Below are positions 30,239 to 38,922 of a DNA stretch of 64,000 nt, piece by piece. The DNA comes from Pseudoalteromonas gelatinilytica (GTDB lineage: Bacteria > Pseudomonadota > Gammaproteobacteria > Enterobacterales > Alteromonadaceae): NCBI RefSeq assembly GCF_001641615.1, contig NZ_LRRU01000008.1, positions 1 to 64,000 on the forward strand. Reading direction: 5' to 3'. Position numbers and translations under genes: made by a program. Under the pieces are notes generated by a model. It ran no database searches. It worked only from the letters and a program-made list of their open reading frames with translations, and was not told the origin of the DNA. How positions within the stretch are numbered: the first letter of the stretch is position 1; each line of letters starts with the position of its first letter.

Positions 30239-30709
30239 ATGCTAAAAGCGCTGCTAATTATCATTATGACATTGGCGATTTTTGCTGCGGGTTTTATAGC
30301 TGGGGTTTACAGTTTACCTATTTTAACTGAACAACCAGCACCCGATATTGCTGTTTTGAAGCAGCATCAAGGTCGAGCTCAGTTTAGTGCAACGTTTAAA
30401 CCCGACCTGAAAGGCTCAGATCGCTTTCATTATGGTGATGGCATGGTGTATCTAACCAATGATGCTATTTCTATGCAAGGCACGTTATCACCAGGCCCCG
30501 ACTATCAACTTTATTTATCGCGAAACTTTATTGATAACGAAGCCAATTTTTTAGCACAAAAAGGCACTATGCAGCGTGTTGCAGGGGTGCGTTCGTTCAA
30601 TGGCTTTAAATTAGTTGTACCACAAGGTATTGATGTCAGTGATTACAATACAGTGGTTATTTGGTGTGAAAGTTTTGAGGAATTTATAACCGCAGCGCAG
30701 TATCAGTAG
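30239..30709 (+). CDS. DM13-domain membrane-anchored protein
   Basis: A 156-residue protein with an N-terminal membrane anchor (~5-27) and a DM13 domain (~45-155). The domain shows the expected GDGMVYLTN, PDYQLYLS, GFKLVVP and VVIWCESFEEFI patterns, including the conserved Cys near residue 142. DM13 is proposed to take part in electron transfer or redox reactions via this cysteine. It starts after AAGGAGTAAGC and is tightly linked to the solute-binding protein gene. It is the last gene before a strong bidirectional terminator. Confidence 0.85.
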   Translation: MLKALLIIIMTLAIFAAGFIAGVYSLPILTEQPAPDIAVLKQHQGRAQFSATFKPDLKGSDRFHYGDGMVYLTNDAISMQGTLSPGPDYQLYLSRNFIDNEANFLAQKGTMQRVAGVRSFNGFKLVVPQGIDVSDYNTVVIWCESFEEFITAAQYQ

Positions 30710-30725
30710 CTTGATTAATAAAAAC

Positions 30726-30754
30726 AAAGCCGCCTTTGGAGAGGGCGGCTTTAA
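30726..30754. terminator. Bidirectional terminator (DM13 / ahpF)
   Basis: AAAGCCGCC, an 8-base loop and GGCGGCTTT form a 9-bp stem between two convergent genes, with A and T runs on the two sides. A second hairpin (GGCAGCT / AGCTGCC, 30758-30780) follows directly. Confidence 0.8.
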
Positions 30755-30809
30755 AGCGGCAGCTATGGGTGTGAGCTGCCTAATCAAGAGTCATTGTTTA
30801 TGCAACTAA

Positions 30810-32390
30810 TTAAGCTGCATCTTCTGTGCTTTGAGTCTCATCGCTGTGACGAATTAAGTAATCAAATGCACCTAAACTTGCCGTTGCACCACTGCCCATG
30901 GCAATAATGATTTGCTTAAACGGCGTTGTTGTTGCATCACCTGCCGCGTAAACACCCGGTAAAGATGTTGCACCTTTGCTGTCTATTTCGATTTCGCCAA
31001 AGCGAGTCAGTGATAACCCTGAATCTTTTAACCATTCAGTGTTTGGCACCAAGCCGATTTGCACAAAGATACCTGCAAGCTCAAGTGATTTTTCATCACC
31101 AGAGATGCGGTCAATATAGCTTAAGCCTGTTACTCGTTTACCATCACCAACAACTTCTGTCGTTTGCGCATTTTTGATAATCGTAATGTTCTTTAAGCTA
31201 TTTGCTTTACGAATAAGGACTTCATCAGCACGTAAAGTATCAGCAAATTCAAGCACGGTGACATGCTCAACAATGTTTGCAAGGTCGATTGCAGCTTCAA
31301 TACCTGAGTTACCACCGCCGATCACCGCAACAGCTTTACCTTTAAATAACGGACCATCACAGTGAGGACAATAAGCAACGCCATGACCGCGATACTCTTT
31401 TTCACCTGGTACGTTCATTTCACGCCAGCGTGCACCGGTTGCTAATACCACTGATTTAGCATTTAAAACCGCACCATTTTCTAGCGTGATTTGGTAATTA
31501 CCTTGCTTAGTAAGCGATGCCGCACGTTGATTTTGCATAACATCAACGTCGTATTCTTTTACGTGCTCTTCTAGTTGAGCAACTAATTTAGGACCTTCGG
31601 TCGCTTTAACTGATATAAAGTTTTCAATTGCTAACGTGTCAGAAACCTGACCACCAAAACGCTCTGCAACCACGCCGGTATTTAAGCCTTTACGTGCTGA
31701 ATAAATTGCTGCAGAAGCCCCTGCTGGTCCACCACCAACAACAAGTACGTCAAATAACTCTTTGTCGTTTAGCGCTTCGGCTTGGCGTGCAGCCGCTTTG
31801 GTATCGACTTTATTTAAGATATCAGTCAGATTAACTGCACCTTGACTAAACAGCTCGCCATTTAAATACACCGCTGGCACCGCTAGGATATTGCGCTCGT
31901 TCACTTCGTCTTGGAACAAAGCACCATCAATCATAGTGGCCGTAATGTTTTCGTTGTGTGCTGCCATTAAGTTCAGTGCTTGCACAACTTGCGGGCATGT
32001 TTGACAACTTAATGAAATATATACTTCAAAGTTAAGTGGCCCAGGTAATGATTTAATTTGTTCAATTTCAGTCTCTGATGCCTTACTTGGATGACCACCT
32101 GTGTGAAGAAGTGCAAGGATCAAGCTTGTGAATTCGTGGCCCATAGGCACACCCGCAAATGTGATTTGCGTATTGTTTATAGGTGAAGATACCACCATAG
32201 ATGGACGACGCACGTCTTGGTTAGGGTTATCTCGCACCGAGAATTTATCGCTTAACGATGCTAAATCGTTTGCTAAGTTTTTAAGTTCTGTTGATTTATT
32301 GCTGTCATCCAAGGCGATAAGCAGCTCAACAGGGCTGGTAATAGAAGCAAAGTGGCTTGTTAATTGGTTTTTGATATTCGTATCTAACAT
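30810..32390 (-). CDS. ahpF: Alkyl hydroperoxide reductase subunit F
   Basis: A 526-residue flavoprotein, close to the E. coli length of 521. The N-terminal ~195 residues are the double thioredoxin-like domain with the redox motif SCQTCPQV near residue 132. The C-terminal thioredoxin-reductase-like part has the FAD motif [12 protein letters not shown] near residue 220, the redox motif YCPHCDGP near residue 347, and the NAD(P) motif [10 protein letters not shown]. It transfers electrons from NADH to AhpC. It lies 155 bp downstream of ahpC on the same strand, and the gap contains two hairpins. The ATG follows AAGGGCTAAGCC. Confidence 0.97.
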   Translation of the reverse strand: MLDTNIKNQLTSHFASITSPVELLIALDDSNKSTELKNLANDLASLSDKFSVRDNPNQDVRRPSMVVSSPINNTQITFAGVPMGHEFTSLILALLHTGGHPSKASETEIEQIKSLPGPLNFEVYISLSCQTCPQVVQALNLMAAHNENITATMIDGALFQDEVNERNILAVPAVYLNGELFSQGAVNLTDILNKVDTKAAARQAEALNDKELFDVLVVGGGPAGASAAIYSARKGLNTGVVAERFGGQVSDTLAIENFISVKATEGPKLVAQLEEHVKEYDVDVMQNQRAASLTKQGNYQITLENGAVLNAKSVVLATGARWREMNVPGEKEYRGHGVAYCPHCDGPLFKGKAVAVIGGGNSGIEAAIDLANIVEHVTVLEFADTLRADEVLIRKANSLKNITIIKNAQTTEVVGDGKRVTGLSYIDRISGDEKSLELAGIFVQIGLVPNTEWLKDSGLSLTRFGEIEIDSKGATSLPGVYAAGDATTTPFKQIIIAMGSGATASLGAFDYLIRHSDETQSTEDAA

Positions 32391-32442
32391 GGCTTAGCCC
32401 TTGAGTTCAGAATAAATAAGCTAGAAAAAATTTAGGGATAAC

Positions 32443-32527
32443 TGCCCATCACCCGCTAATGTGCTTAATGTGAGTTGTGATGGGCAATTAAGGTTGCATT
32501 GAGATAGCAAAGCAACACTTTGCTATC
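32443..32527 (-). promoter_or_regulatory. Two hairpins between ahpC and ahpF
   Basis: Two perfect 10-bp stems lie in the ahpC-ahpF gap: TGCCCATCAC / GTGATGGGCA at 32443-32486 with a long loop, and GATAGCAAAG / CTTTGCTATC at 32503-32527 with a 5-base loop. Neither has a clear T-run on the minus strand, so they may stabilise the ahpC message or act as a partial terminator. Confidence 0.5.
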
Positions 32528-32545
32528 GTTTAATGCAGTGGCAAA

Positions 32546-33115
32546 TTAGATTTTGCCAACTAGGTCTAGTGAAGGAGCAAGTGTCTCTTCACCTGGCTGC
32601 CATGACGCAGGACATACTTCACCGTCGTGGTTAGCAATGTACTGTGCAGCTTGTACTTTACGTACTAACTCTTTCGCGCTACGGCCGATGCCTAAGTCGT
32701 GAGTTTCGATTACTTTGATTTCGCCTTCTGGGTTCATTACGAATGTACCGCGAAGAGCAAGACCTTCGTCTTCAATCATCACACCGAAGTTACGTGTAAT
32801 ACGACCTGTTGGGTCACCGATCATTGGGAATTTGATTTTACCAATTGTGTCAGACGTATCGTGCCATGCTTTATGAGTGAAGTGCGTGTCAGTTGATACT
32901 GAGTAAACTTCAACACCCATTTCTTGTAGTTGCTCGTAGAAGTCAGCAACATCACCTAGCTCAGTAGGACATACGAAAGTAAAGTCTGCTGGGTAGAAGA
33001 AGAAGATTGACCACTTACCTAGCACGTCTTTTTCTGTTAGCTCAACAAAGTCACCGTTGTGGTAAGCTGTTGCATTGAATGGTTGTAGTTTTGTGTTAAT
33101 TAATGAAGTGCTCAT
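32546..33115 (-). CDS. ahpC: Alkyl hydroperoxide reductase C (peroxiredoxin)
   Basis: A 189-residue typical 2-Cys peroxiredoxin. The peroxidatic cysteine is C49 in PADFTFVCPTE and the resolving cysteine is C168 in GEVCPASW, matching the AhpC layout. It reduces hydrogen peroxide and organic peroxides and is recycled by AhpF, encoded just downstream. I place the start at 33115, where GAGGAATACT precedes the ATG; the frame extends four codons further. Direct repeats upstream may be regulatory. Confidence 0.97.
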   Translation of the reverse strand: MSTSLINTKLQPFNATAYHNGDFVELTEKDVLGKWSIFFFYPADFTFVCPTELGDVADFYEQLQEMGVEVYSVSTDTHFTHKAWHDTSDTIGKIKFPMIGDPTGRITRNFGVMIEDEGLALRGTFVMNPEGEIKVIETHDLGIGRSAKELVRKVQAAQYIANHDGEVCPASWQPGEETLAPSLDLVGKI

Positions 33116-33206
33116 AGTATTCCTCATTGATGTATTTAAAAATGTTTAATTAACGCAGCCTTGCGTCTGCTTGATTAATACAATAGAGGTGTGAGCGATT
33201 AAAATA

Positions 33207-33246
33207 AAATTGATTGTTTAGATTAAATTGATTTGTTTTTTAGATT
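33207..33246 (-). promoter_or_regulatory. Direct repeat upstream of ahpC
   Basis: On the plus strand AAATTGATTGTTTAGATT (33207-33224) is followed at once by a second copy with four extra bases (33225-33246, sharing AAATTGATT and TTTAGATT). It lies about 90-130 bp upstream of the ahpC start. Such a repeat could bind a regulator such as OxyR, but it does not match the E. coli OxyR consensus well. Confidence 0.35.
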
Positions 33247-33272
33247 GAAAAATAAAAAGAAGCAAAAACTAC

Positions 33273-33306
33273 AAAGCCCTCAAACACTTACGTCATAGAG
33301 GGCTTT
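33273..33306 (-). terminator. Terminator after cupin gene
   Basis: A 9-bp stem (AAAGCCCTC / GAGGGCTTT) with a 16-base loop lies 17 bp after the cupin stop on the minus strand, followed by TTTGTAGTTTTTGC. Confidence 0.6.
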
Positions 33307-33323
33307 CTCTTCAGGGATTAAAG

Positions 33324-33827
33324 TTACTTACTAAAACCGTATAAACTCTTTGGTTTAATGTAGTTAGGCTCAATTCCTTGCTCTTTTGCAGCTGCTAACA
33401 TCACTTGTTCAATCCAACCTGCATCCATAATGTTCATATAGTTGCCATCTGGGTCAAAGTTAATGTTAGACCCCATAACCACCATAAAGGTATCGGTCAC
33501 TTCAGTGTTGTCTGCTGGTACTTGAAATTGATGAATCGAACCGCCTGGTTCAAACAAATAGCTGCCTGCCACTTGTAAATCATCTGGGTATTCTGTGTAG
33601 TGCCAGCTGCCTGCTAATGTATACAAATGTACAACACCGGTATGAAAATGCTTTGGTAATACCGTACCCGGCTCAAATAAAACACGTAATACCCATACCC
33701 CATTCTCAGAATCCAGCATGAGTGGATAAATGTGTACCCCTGGTAAGGCGTTTTTAATCAGCTTTTCATCATTGGTATGAATAGTCAGTAAGAAATCTTG
33801 ATGATTAATAATATCTGGTAATGCCAT
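33324..33827 (-). CDS. Cupin, 2,4'-dihydroxyacetophenone dioxygenase-like
   Basis: A 167-residue single-domain cupin. The motif GTVLPKHFHTGVVHLYTLAG carries the metal-binding histidines and PGGSIHQFQVP the last one. The overall pattern matches the 2,4'-dihydroxyacetophenone dioxygenase / ChrR-like cupin group, whose characterised member cleaves an aryl ketone, though most members have unknown substrates. It lies 47 bp downstream of the epimerase gene in the same orientation, so it is likely co-transcribed. The ATG follows GAGGGCACACAC. Confidence 0.82.
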   Translation of the reverse strand: MALPDIINHQDFLLTIHTNDEKLIKNALPGVHIYPLMLDSENGVWVLRVLFEPGTVLPKHFHTGVVHLYTLAGSWHYTEYPDDLQVAGSYLFEPGGSIHQFQVPADNTEVTDTFMVVMGSNINFDPDGNYMNIMDAGWIEQVMLAAAKEQGIEPNYIKPKSLYGFSK

Positions 33828-33874
33828 GTGTGTGCCCTCTTTTCACTTGCTTTCAATAAGTTAACTAGTTGTCT

Positions 33875-34876
33875 TTAATTTGCTGTGGCGGTATCTGTGT
33901 GTGGTTCTTCTTTACAAAGCCCTTGCCCATACGCCCACTGCAAAGCATGTTGCATACCTTGCTGTAAGGTAAATTCAGGTTGATAACCAAAAATATGCTG
34001 TGCCTTTTCATTACTATAAGCTGCACTTTTACGACGCAACATGCGCATGGTCGACGGATTGATATCCGTGGTTTTACCAACAAGGTGATAACACCACTCA
34101 ATAAACCCTGTTAGCTTTATCGCTAAAGCCAAATTCACTACTGTGACGTGCTTTTTCCCTTGTGCCTGCGCCAAATAATTAAAATAAGTTTGGTTAGTTA
34201 CTTGCTCAGGGCCCGAAAGATTAAAAATTTCACCGCTTGCATCGTCGCTTATCGCACTTTGGTAAATACCTTTGACTAAGTCATCAATATAAACAGGCCC
34301 AAACATGCCCTCTGGTACCATAAACATGCCTTTGGCGATTTCTTGTAATGGGTAAGCTATCCACGGTCTTGAGCCGGGCCCATAGACATCGCCAGGGCGA
34401 ATTATTGTGACATTGAGTTTTTTACTGGCGTGATAGCTTAGCGATAAATGCTCGCTCATCATTTTCGAATCGTTATAGGCTCTGCCATCAGGGAACAAAG
34501 GCGCATCTTCTTTAATATCAGTTTGCCAATCACTGCCATAGACGGCGGTCGACGAAATATGAACAAAGCGCTTTACCGTGTTTGCAGCCACCGCTGCATC
34601 CAGTAAGTTTTTAGTCCAACCCACATTCGCCTGCCATGTTTGCTTATAGCTAAACGCATTTGAAACAATTGCCGCTGTATGAATAACTAAATCGCAGTCA
34701 TTCATTAATGAGCGCCAACTCGCTGGTTCATTCAAGTTACCTGCAACAATGTTAAACTCTTCACAGGGCGTTAAATCAACGCCACATACATCGACCCCAT
34801 GCGCTTTAAAGTAGCGTGCGAGTGTGCGGCCAATAAAACCATTACCGCCACTGATAAAAACTTTTGAATAGTTCAT
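33875..34876 (-). CDS. NAD-dependent epimerase/3-beta-HSD-like
   Basis: A 333-residue extended short-chain dehydrogenase. It has the nucleotide motif GGNGFIG near residue 10, HISSTAVYG with the catalytic Ser near residue 110, and YNDSK with the catalytic Tyr and Lys near residue 138. The C-terminal half resembles 3-beta-hydroxysteroid dehydrogenase-type proteins, which oxidise or isomerise hydroxy groups on lipids or sterols. It is divergent from the AraC gene at 35025 and probably its target, and it leads an operon with the cupin gene. The ATG follows GAGGAACACACA. Confidence 0.88.
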   Translation of the reverse strand: MNYSKVFISGGNGFIGRTLARYFKAHGVDVCGVDLTPCEEFNIVAGNLNEPASWRSLMNDCDLVIHTAAIVSNAFSYKQTWQANVGWTKNLLDAAVAANTVKRFVHISSTAVYGSDWQTDIKEDAPLFPDGRAYNDSKMMSEHLSLSYHASKKLNVTIIRPGDVYGPGSRPWIAYPLQEIAKGMFMVPEGMFGPVYIDDLVKGIYQSAISDDASGEIFNLSGPEQVTNQTYFNYLAQAQGKKHVTVVNLALAIKLTGFIEWCYHLVGKTTDINPSTMRMLRRKSAAYSNEKAQHIFGYQPEFTLQQGMQHALQWAYGQGLCKEEPHTDTATAN

Positions 34877-35024
34877 TGTGTGTTCCTCTAAGCACGTTTC
34901 AGCCTTAATTGCAGTTCGCAGGCTGATTGGTTAATACATTGTTAAACTTTAATGGCATCATTTACTTTACTTTTCACGCAATTTTTTTTACTTTTTACGC
35001 CAACGCACTAAAAAAGAGCACACT

Positions 35025-36038
35025 ATGCCCCGGCTAACACACGCACCTGATCTAATTAGAGTATCTGCTCTACATGGTTATATTGAGCTGATAGAAAGTA
35101 AATTGGTAAACCCTGATGCACTACTATCGCGCGTTGGTTTAGATCGAAAACAACTCTCTGAGCCAAATAATTTTGTGCAGTATCAACAATTGATCCAGCT
35201 GTTAGAAATCACGGCTAAAGAGTTAAACCTACCCTATTTTGGCCTTGAGCTAGGCCGCTGGCAGAGCTTAAATATCTTGGGCTCAGTCGGTTACTTGATG
35301 GGAAACTGCGACACCCTTGAAATGGCGCTAAAGAACTTAACTAAGTACTATCATGTACATCAAAATAGTGCTGATTTACTGCTCGAAGTTGGTCAAGACT
35401 ATGTAAAACTCTCGTTTTTAGTACGCAATAGCTTAAAAATAAGTGTTCACCATGGCGCGGATTTAGCCATGAGCGTAGGCGTCAATTTATTAAAACAATT
35501 AACCGATGACCAAATAAAACTACATCGCTTAGAACTTCCTCATAGTGGTAATGAAAATCCTAGCGTATATCGTCAAGCGTTAGGTCAACTCCCGGTATTT
35601 AACTGTGCCCATACCGCAGTAGTATTTGATAGAAAGTATTTAAAGATCCCTATCAAAAACTCAGATAAACAATTATTTTCGATACTTAGCCAGCAACTTG
35701 GGGATCTTAAGGACACTAAGCGAGAAAACATTTCAGATCACGTTGAGGTGCTGATCAAGCAATACCTACTTCACGAAGACTTTGGTGTAAACCTGATAGC
35801 TGAAAAACTATCAATGAGTGCCCGTAGTTTACAGCGGCACTTAACAAAGCATGACACAACCTTTCGTGAGTTAGTTGACGATGTACGTTGCAATTTAGCA
35901 CATCAATATTTAACTGAAACTAGCCTCAGTTTATCGAACATCTCAGATATCTTAAGCTTTTCTAATTACAGCGAATTTACTCGTGCGTTTAAACGCTGGT
36001 ATGGCATACCACCAAAAGATTACCGTAAATCACTTTAG
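35025..36038 (+). CDS. AraC-family regulator (long type)
   Basis: A 337-residue regulator with an N-terminal Arabinose_bd-like domain (~15-210) and a C-terminal double helix-turn-helix (~235-335) ending in SNYSEFTRAFKRWYGIPPKDYR. It is of the OruR/MmsR-like long AraC type, the same broad subfamily as the regulator at 18588. It is divergent from the epimerase-cupin operon across 148 bp and lies 103 bp upstream of the SDR gene. It may control both sides, which is inference. Confidence 0.9.
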   Translation: MPRLTHAPDLIRVSALHGYIELIESKLVNPDALLSRVGLDRKQLSEPNNFVQYQQLIQLLEITAKELNLPYFGLELGRWQSLNILGSVGYLMGNCDTLEMALKNLTKYYHVHQNSADLLLEVGQDYVKLSFLVRNSLKISVHHGADLAMSVGVNLLKQLTDDQIKLHRLELPHSGNENPSVYRQALGQLPVFNCAHTAVVFDRKYLKIPIKNSDKQLFSILSQQLGDLKDTKRENISDHVEVLIKQYLLHEDFGVNLIAEKLSMSARSLQRHLTKHDTTFRELVDDVRCNLAHQYLTETSLSLSNISDILSFSNYSEFTRAFKRWYGIPPKDYRKSL

Positions 36039-36141
36039 CCTTTTTGGCGCAAAAAGTTAAAAATGGGTCGTATAAAGCTAAGTTTTCGGTTAACAATTTA
36101 TATATATTGGCTAGCTAGTTTCGCTAATTAGTGGTCGTGCA

Positions 36142-36822
36142 ATGTTAAGAAGAGTGTTTATTACCGGTGCCAACAGTGGTATCGGATTCGAATTGGCAAA
36201 GCAATATATTCTAAGAGGTGACGATGTTGCATTATTCGACTTACATTTTTGCGAACAAACTAAACAATCGCTCGGTGAGCTTGCCGATTATTATCAATAC
36301 GTTGAGTTTTTTGCGACGCCTATCTGTGATACTGAAGCACTGCAAACCCAAGTAAATAATGCAATTGCAGCGATAGGAAAGCCTGATTTGGCTATTTTCA
36401 GCTGCCATACTTATGAGCAGCTAAGTAACGAAAATAGTATTGCTTGTCAGCACTTTGCAACAGTCATCACGCCACACTTGGGCATGAACAGTCACCTAGC
36501 ACTGACCACACCGCTTATTGATGCCACTCAATTTACGCCACAGCCCAGCGCCTTGATTTTAGCCAAAGAGCTCCGTAAAAAATTTAAACCTAACAACATA
36601 AAAGTCAGTTTAATTTGTGCAAGTAAAACGCACAGTACTTTAGCCAGCCCAGCCTATGCTGCAAAACACATTTTGCGCGGCTTGGATAAACAAAAATTAA
36701 TGGTGATCCTAGGCTTACAATCTAAACTAACCTATATCATGAGTCGTTATTTGCCAAATTGGATAATGGATTCAGTGATGGATCGCTTGATAAAACAACA
36801 ACTAATAAGAACAACACGCTAA
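36142..36822 (+). CDS. SDR-like protein lacking the YxxxK site
   Basis: A 226-residue protein that starts like a classical short-chain dehydrogenase, with ITGANSGIG at residues 7-15. The C-terminal part, including AAKHILRGLDKQKLMVILG, resembles 3-ketodihydrosphingosine reductase-like SDRs. The active-site Tyr-xxx-Lys is absent: the stretch at ~133-155 goes straight into the helix LAKELRKKFKP and the strand NIKVSLI that normally follow YxxSK, as if about ten residues were lost. There is no stop or frameshift, so it may be a catalytically inactive or altered member. The acyl-CoA ligase gene begins 9 bp downstream, so they form an operon. Confidence 0.78.
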   Translation: MLRRVFITGANSGIGFELAKQYILRGDDVALFDLHFCEQTKQSLGELADYYQYVEFFATPICDTEALQTQVNNAIAAIGKPDLAIFSCHTYEQLSNENSIACQHFATVITPHLGMNSHLALTTPLIDATQFTPQPSALILAKELRKKFKPNNIKVSLICASKTHSTLASPAYAAKHILRGLDKQKLMVILGLQSKLTYIMSRYLPNWIMDSVMDRLIKQQLIRTTR

Positions 36823-36831
36823 GGAATACCC

Positions 36832-38370
36832 ATGAACACACATGATAACCTCACGCAATTAATTGAGCATACGTGTCAGACTTATGCCGAACTTCCAGCC
36901 TATAACAGTGCGGGAAAAACGCTCAGCTATGCACAAGTTGAACAACAGTCTCGTTATTTAGCGCAGTGGTTTCAACAGCAAAGTGGCCTTGTTGCAGGGG
37001 ACCGAATCGCCATTCAATTACCGAATATTGTTGATTACCCTATCGTTACCTATGCAGCATTTCGTGCCGGATTAATCGTTGTCAATACCAACCCACTTTA
37101 CACCGCTCGCGAAATGCTACATCAGTTTAATGATGCCGATGTAAAAGCCATTGTTATTCTTGACGCCCTTACCGATAAATTAGCAACTATTATCGATGAT
37201 ACGTCAATCAAAACAGTTATTGTTGCAGCCGCGGTTTCTGAGCCAACATTGCAAGAGGGTCAATTTTCGTTAAATGAACTTATTCGCCAAGGTGAAAGAC
37301 TCGCTCCTCTTAACGCTCATCAAGCCAGTCGTGATGATATTGCTGTTTTACAATACACCGGCGGTACCACAGGAGTTGCCAAAGCGGCGATGCTGAGTCA
37401 TGGCAACATATTAGCCAATGCCGAGCAAATGAATGAGCGCTTTGATGACATTTTAACGCCCGGTCAAGAAACCGGTATTTGCCCGCTTCCGCTTTATCAT
37501 ATTTACGCCTTTACGGTGAACATGGTTGGTCTATTTGCTATGGGCCAATTTAATGTACTGATACCAAATCCTCGTGATTTAGATGCCTTAGTTAAACAAA
37601 TCGAACCATTTGGAATTAATTACTTTTCAGGCATCAACACCTTATTTATTGGCTTGTGCATGCACCCGGGGTTTAAGGCACTGAATTTTTCAAACTTAAA
37701 AATGACCGTCTCTGGGGGCGCAGCCCTCACACATGCTGCAGCCGATGCGTGGATGAATACCACAGGTTGCACAATCACAGAAGGCTATGGCTTGTCAGAA
37801 ACCTCGCCTGTTGCAACGTTAAATGACTTTAAAAAAGAAGAAATTGGTAGCATTGGCCGCCCACTTTCAAACACCACCGTCGAAATTTGGAATGAAAATG
37901 ATGAGCCTGTAGCTGACGGTGAGTCTGGCGAGATCGTTGTTAAAGGCCCACAGGTGATGATGGGTTATTGGCAGCGCCAAGATGAAACCGATAAATGCAT
38001 GAAACGGGGCTTTTTCAAAACCGGTGATGTGGGTCTGAAGCTTCCAAGTGGTAATTACAAAATTGTAGACCGTTTAAAAGACATGATTATTGTTTCTGGC
38101 TTTAACGTGTACCCTAATGAAGTTGAAAACGTACTTTGTCAGCACCCTGCTATCTGCGAAGCGGCCGTAATTGGCGCAAAAGATGAAAAAACTGGGGAGC
38201 GTGTTTGTGCCTACATTACCTTAAAAGAGCAGATTGATGAGCAACAAGTGAGTGACTATTGCCGCGAAAACTTAAGTGCTTATAAAGTGCCTAAATCAAT
38301 CATTTTTATGGAACAATTACCTAAATCGACGGTTGGCAAAATTCTACGTCGAGAGTTACGCCAACAATAA
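36832..38370 (+). CDS. Long-chain fatty acid-CoA ligase (FadD-like)
   Basis: A 512-residue AMP-dependent synthetase. It has the ATP-binding loop YTGGTTGVAKAAMLSH at about residue 173, the motif GYGLSETSP near residue 320, and the C-terminal hinge and lysine region KDMIIVSGFNVYPNEVE with the catalytic Lys in STVGKILRREL. It should activate a fatty or other carboxylic acid to its CoA thioester via the adenylate. It is slightly shorter than E. coli FadD (561) and may be specific for another acid. It is co-transcribed with the SDR-like gene (9 bp gap) and followed by a strong hairpin. The ATG follows AAGGAATACCC. Confidence 0.93.
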   Translation: MNTHDNLTQLIEHTCQTYAELPAYNSAGKTLSYAQVEQQSRYLAQWFQQQSGLVAGDRIAIQLPNIVDYPIVTYAAFRAGLIVVNTNPLYTAREMLHQFNDADVKAIVILDALTDKLATIIDDTSIKTVIVAAAVSEPTLQEGQFSLNELIRQGERLAPLNAHQASRDDIAVLQYTGGTTGVAKAAMLSHGNILANAEQMNERFDDILTPGQETGICPLPLYHIYAFTVNMVGLFAMGQFNVLIPNPRDLDALVKQIEPFGINYFSGINTLFIGLCMHPGFKALNFSNLKMTVSGGAALTHAAADAWMNTTGCTITEGYGLSETSPVATLNDFKKEEIGSIGRPLSNTTVEIWNENDEPVADGESGEIVVKGPQVMMGYWQRQDETDKCMKRGFFKTGDVGLKLPSGNYKIVDRLKDMIIVSGFNVYPNEVENVLCQHPAICEAAVIGAKDEKTGERVCAYITLKEQIDEQQVSDYCRENLSAYKVPKSIIFMEQLPKSTVGKILRRELRQQ

Positions 38371-38382
38371 AGCGATCGTTTT

Positions 38383-38437
38383 AGCCGCCTAACTGGTATA
38401 AAATAACCACGAGTTATTTTATACCAGTTAGGCGGCT
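38383..38437. terminator. 25-bp perfect hairpin
   Basis: A perfect 25-bp stem with a 5-base loop (CACGA), arms beginning AGCCGCCTAACTGG and ending in its complement. It lies 12 bp after the ligase stop and 11 bp before the ATG of the next gene, with TTTAA after it. It probably terminates the ligase operon but also lies in the leader of the DUF3429 gene. Confidence 0.7.
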
Positions 38438-38448
38438 TTAAGGTCATT

Positions 38449-38868
38449 ATGGAAAAGTTTATTAATCACATTCAACTCGGTTACTTAGGTTTACTGCCGT
38501 TTTTAGGCTGCGTTGGCTGGCCACTCATTGCTGGCAGTAATGCCGTCAACTTAGACTTTTTCACTTTTTATAGTATCGCCATTTTGGCGTTTATGGCTGG
38601 TAACTTATGGCATGCAGGCCAGCAAACCCATGCTGATGCCATTAAAGCGATTATTCCTATTCTACCGATTGGCTTTTTAAGCTTTTTACCAACAACCTGG
38701 ACTCTCGCTTGGCTCGCTGCAAGTTTCTGGTTGGTGTTGTTATTCGAAAAAAGTTCACCACAGTGGCAAACCTATCATATTGATTATCAAAAAATGCGTT
38801 TCGTTTTAACGTCTGTGGTTTTTGTTTGCCATATTTTTGTAATTGGCATGAGTATCTATCCTGAGTAG
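38449..38868 (+). CDS. DUF3429 membrane protein
   Basis: A 139-residue protein with four to five hydrophobic segments and the DUF3429 features GYLGLLPFLGC at the start and FYSIAILAFMAGNLWH in the second segment. It is an inner-membrane protein of unknown function. The ATG follows AAGG directly after the large hairpin. It is followed by a small membrane-protein gene at 38923. Confidence 0.82.
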   Translation: MEKFINHIQLGYLGLLPFLGCVGWPLIAGSNAVNLDFFTFYSIAILAFMAGNLWHAGQQTHADAIKAIIPILPIGFLSFLPTTWTLAWLAASFWLVLLFEKSSPQWQTYHIDYQKMRFVLTSVVFVCHIFVIGMSIYPE

Positions 38869-38922
38869 CCCTTTTATCGCGATTGCGGTAACATCCGCGG
38901 CTCAGTTTTTTAAGGACTTGCT

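Noticed and set aside
36142-36822. Frameshift or stop explaining the missing active site of the SDR-like gene
   Set aside because: The frame is continuous through the helix and strand that follow the active site, so the loss is an in-frame gap and not a broken gene.
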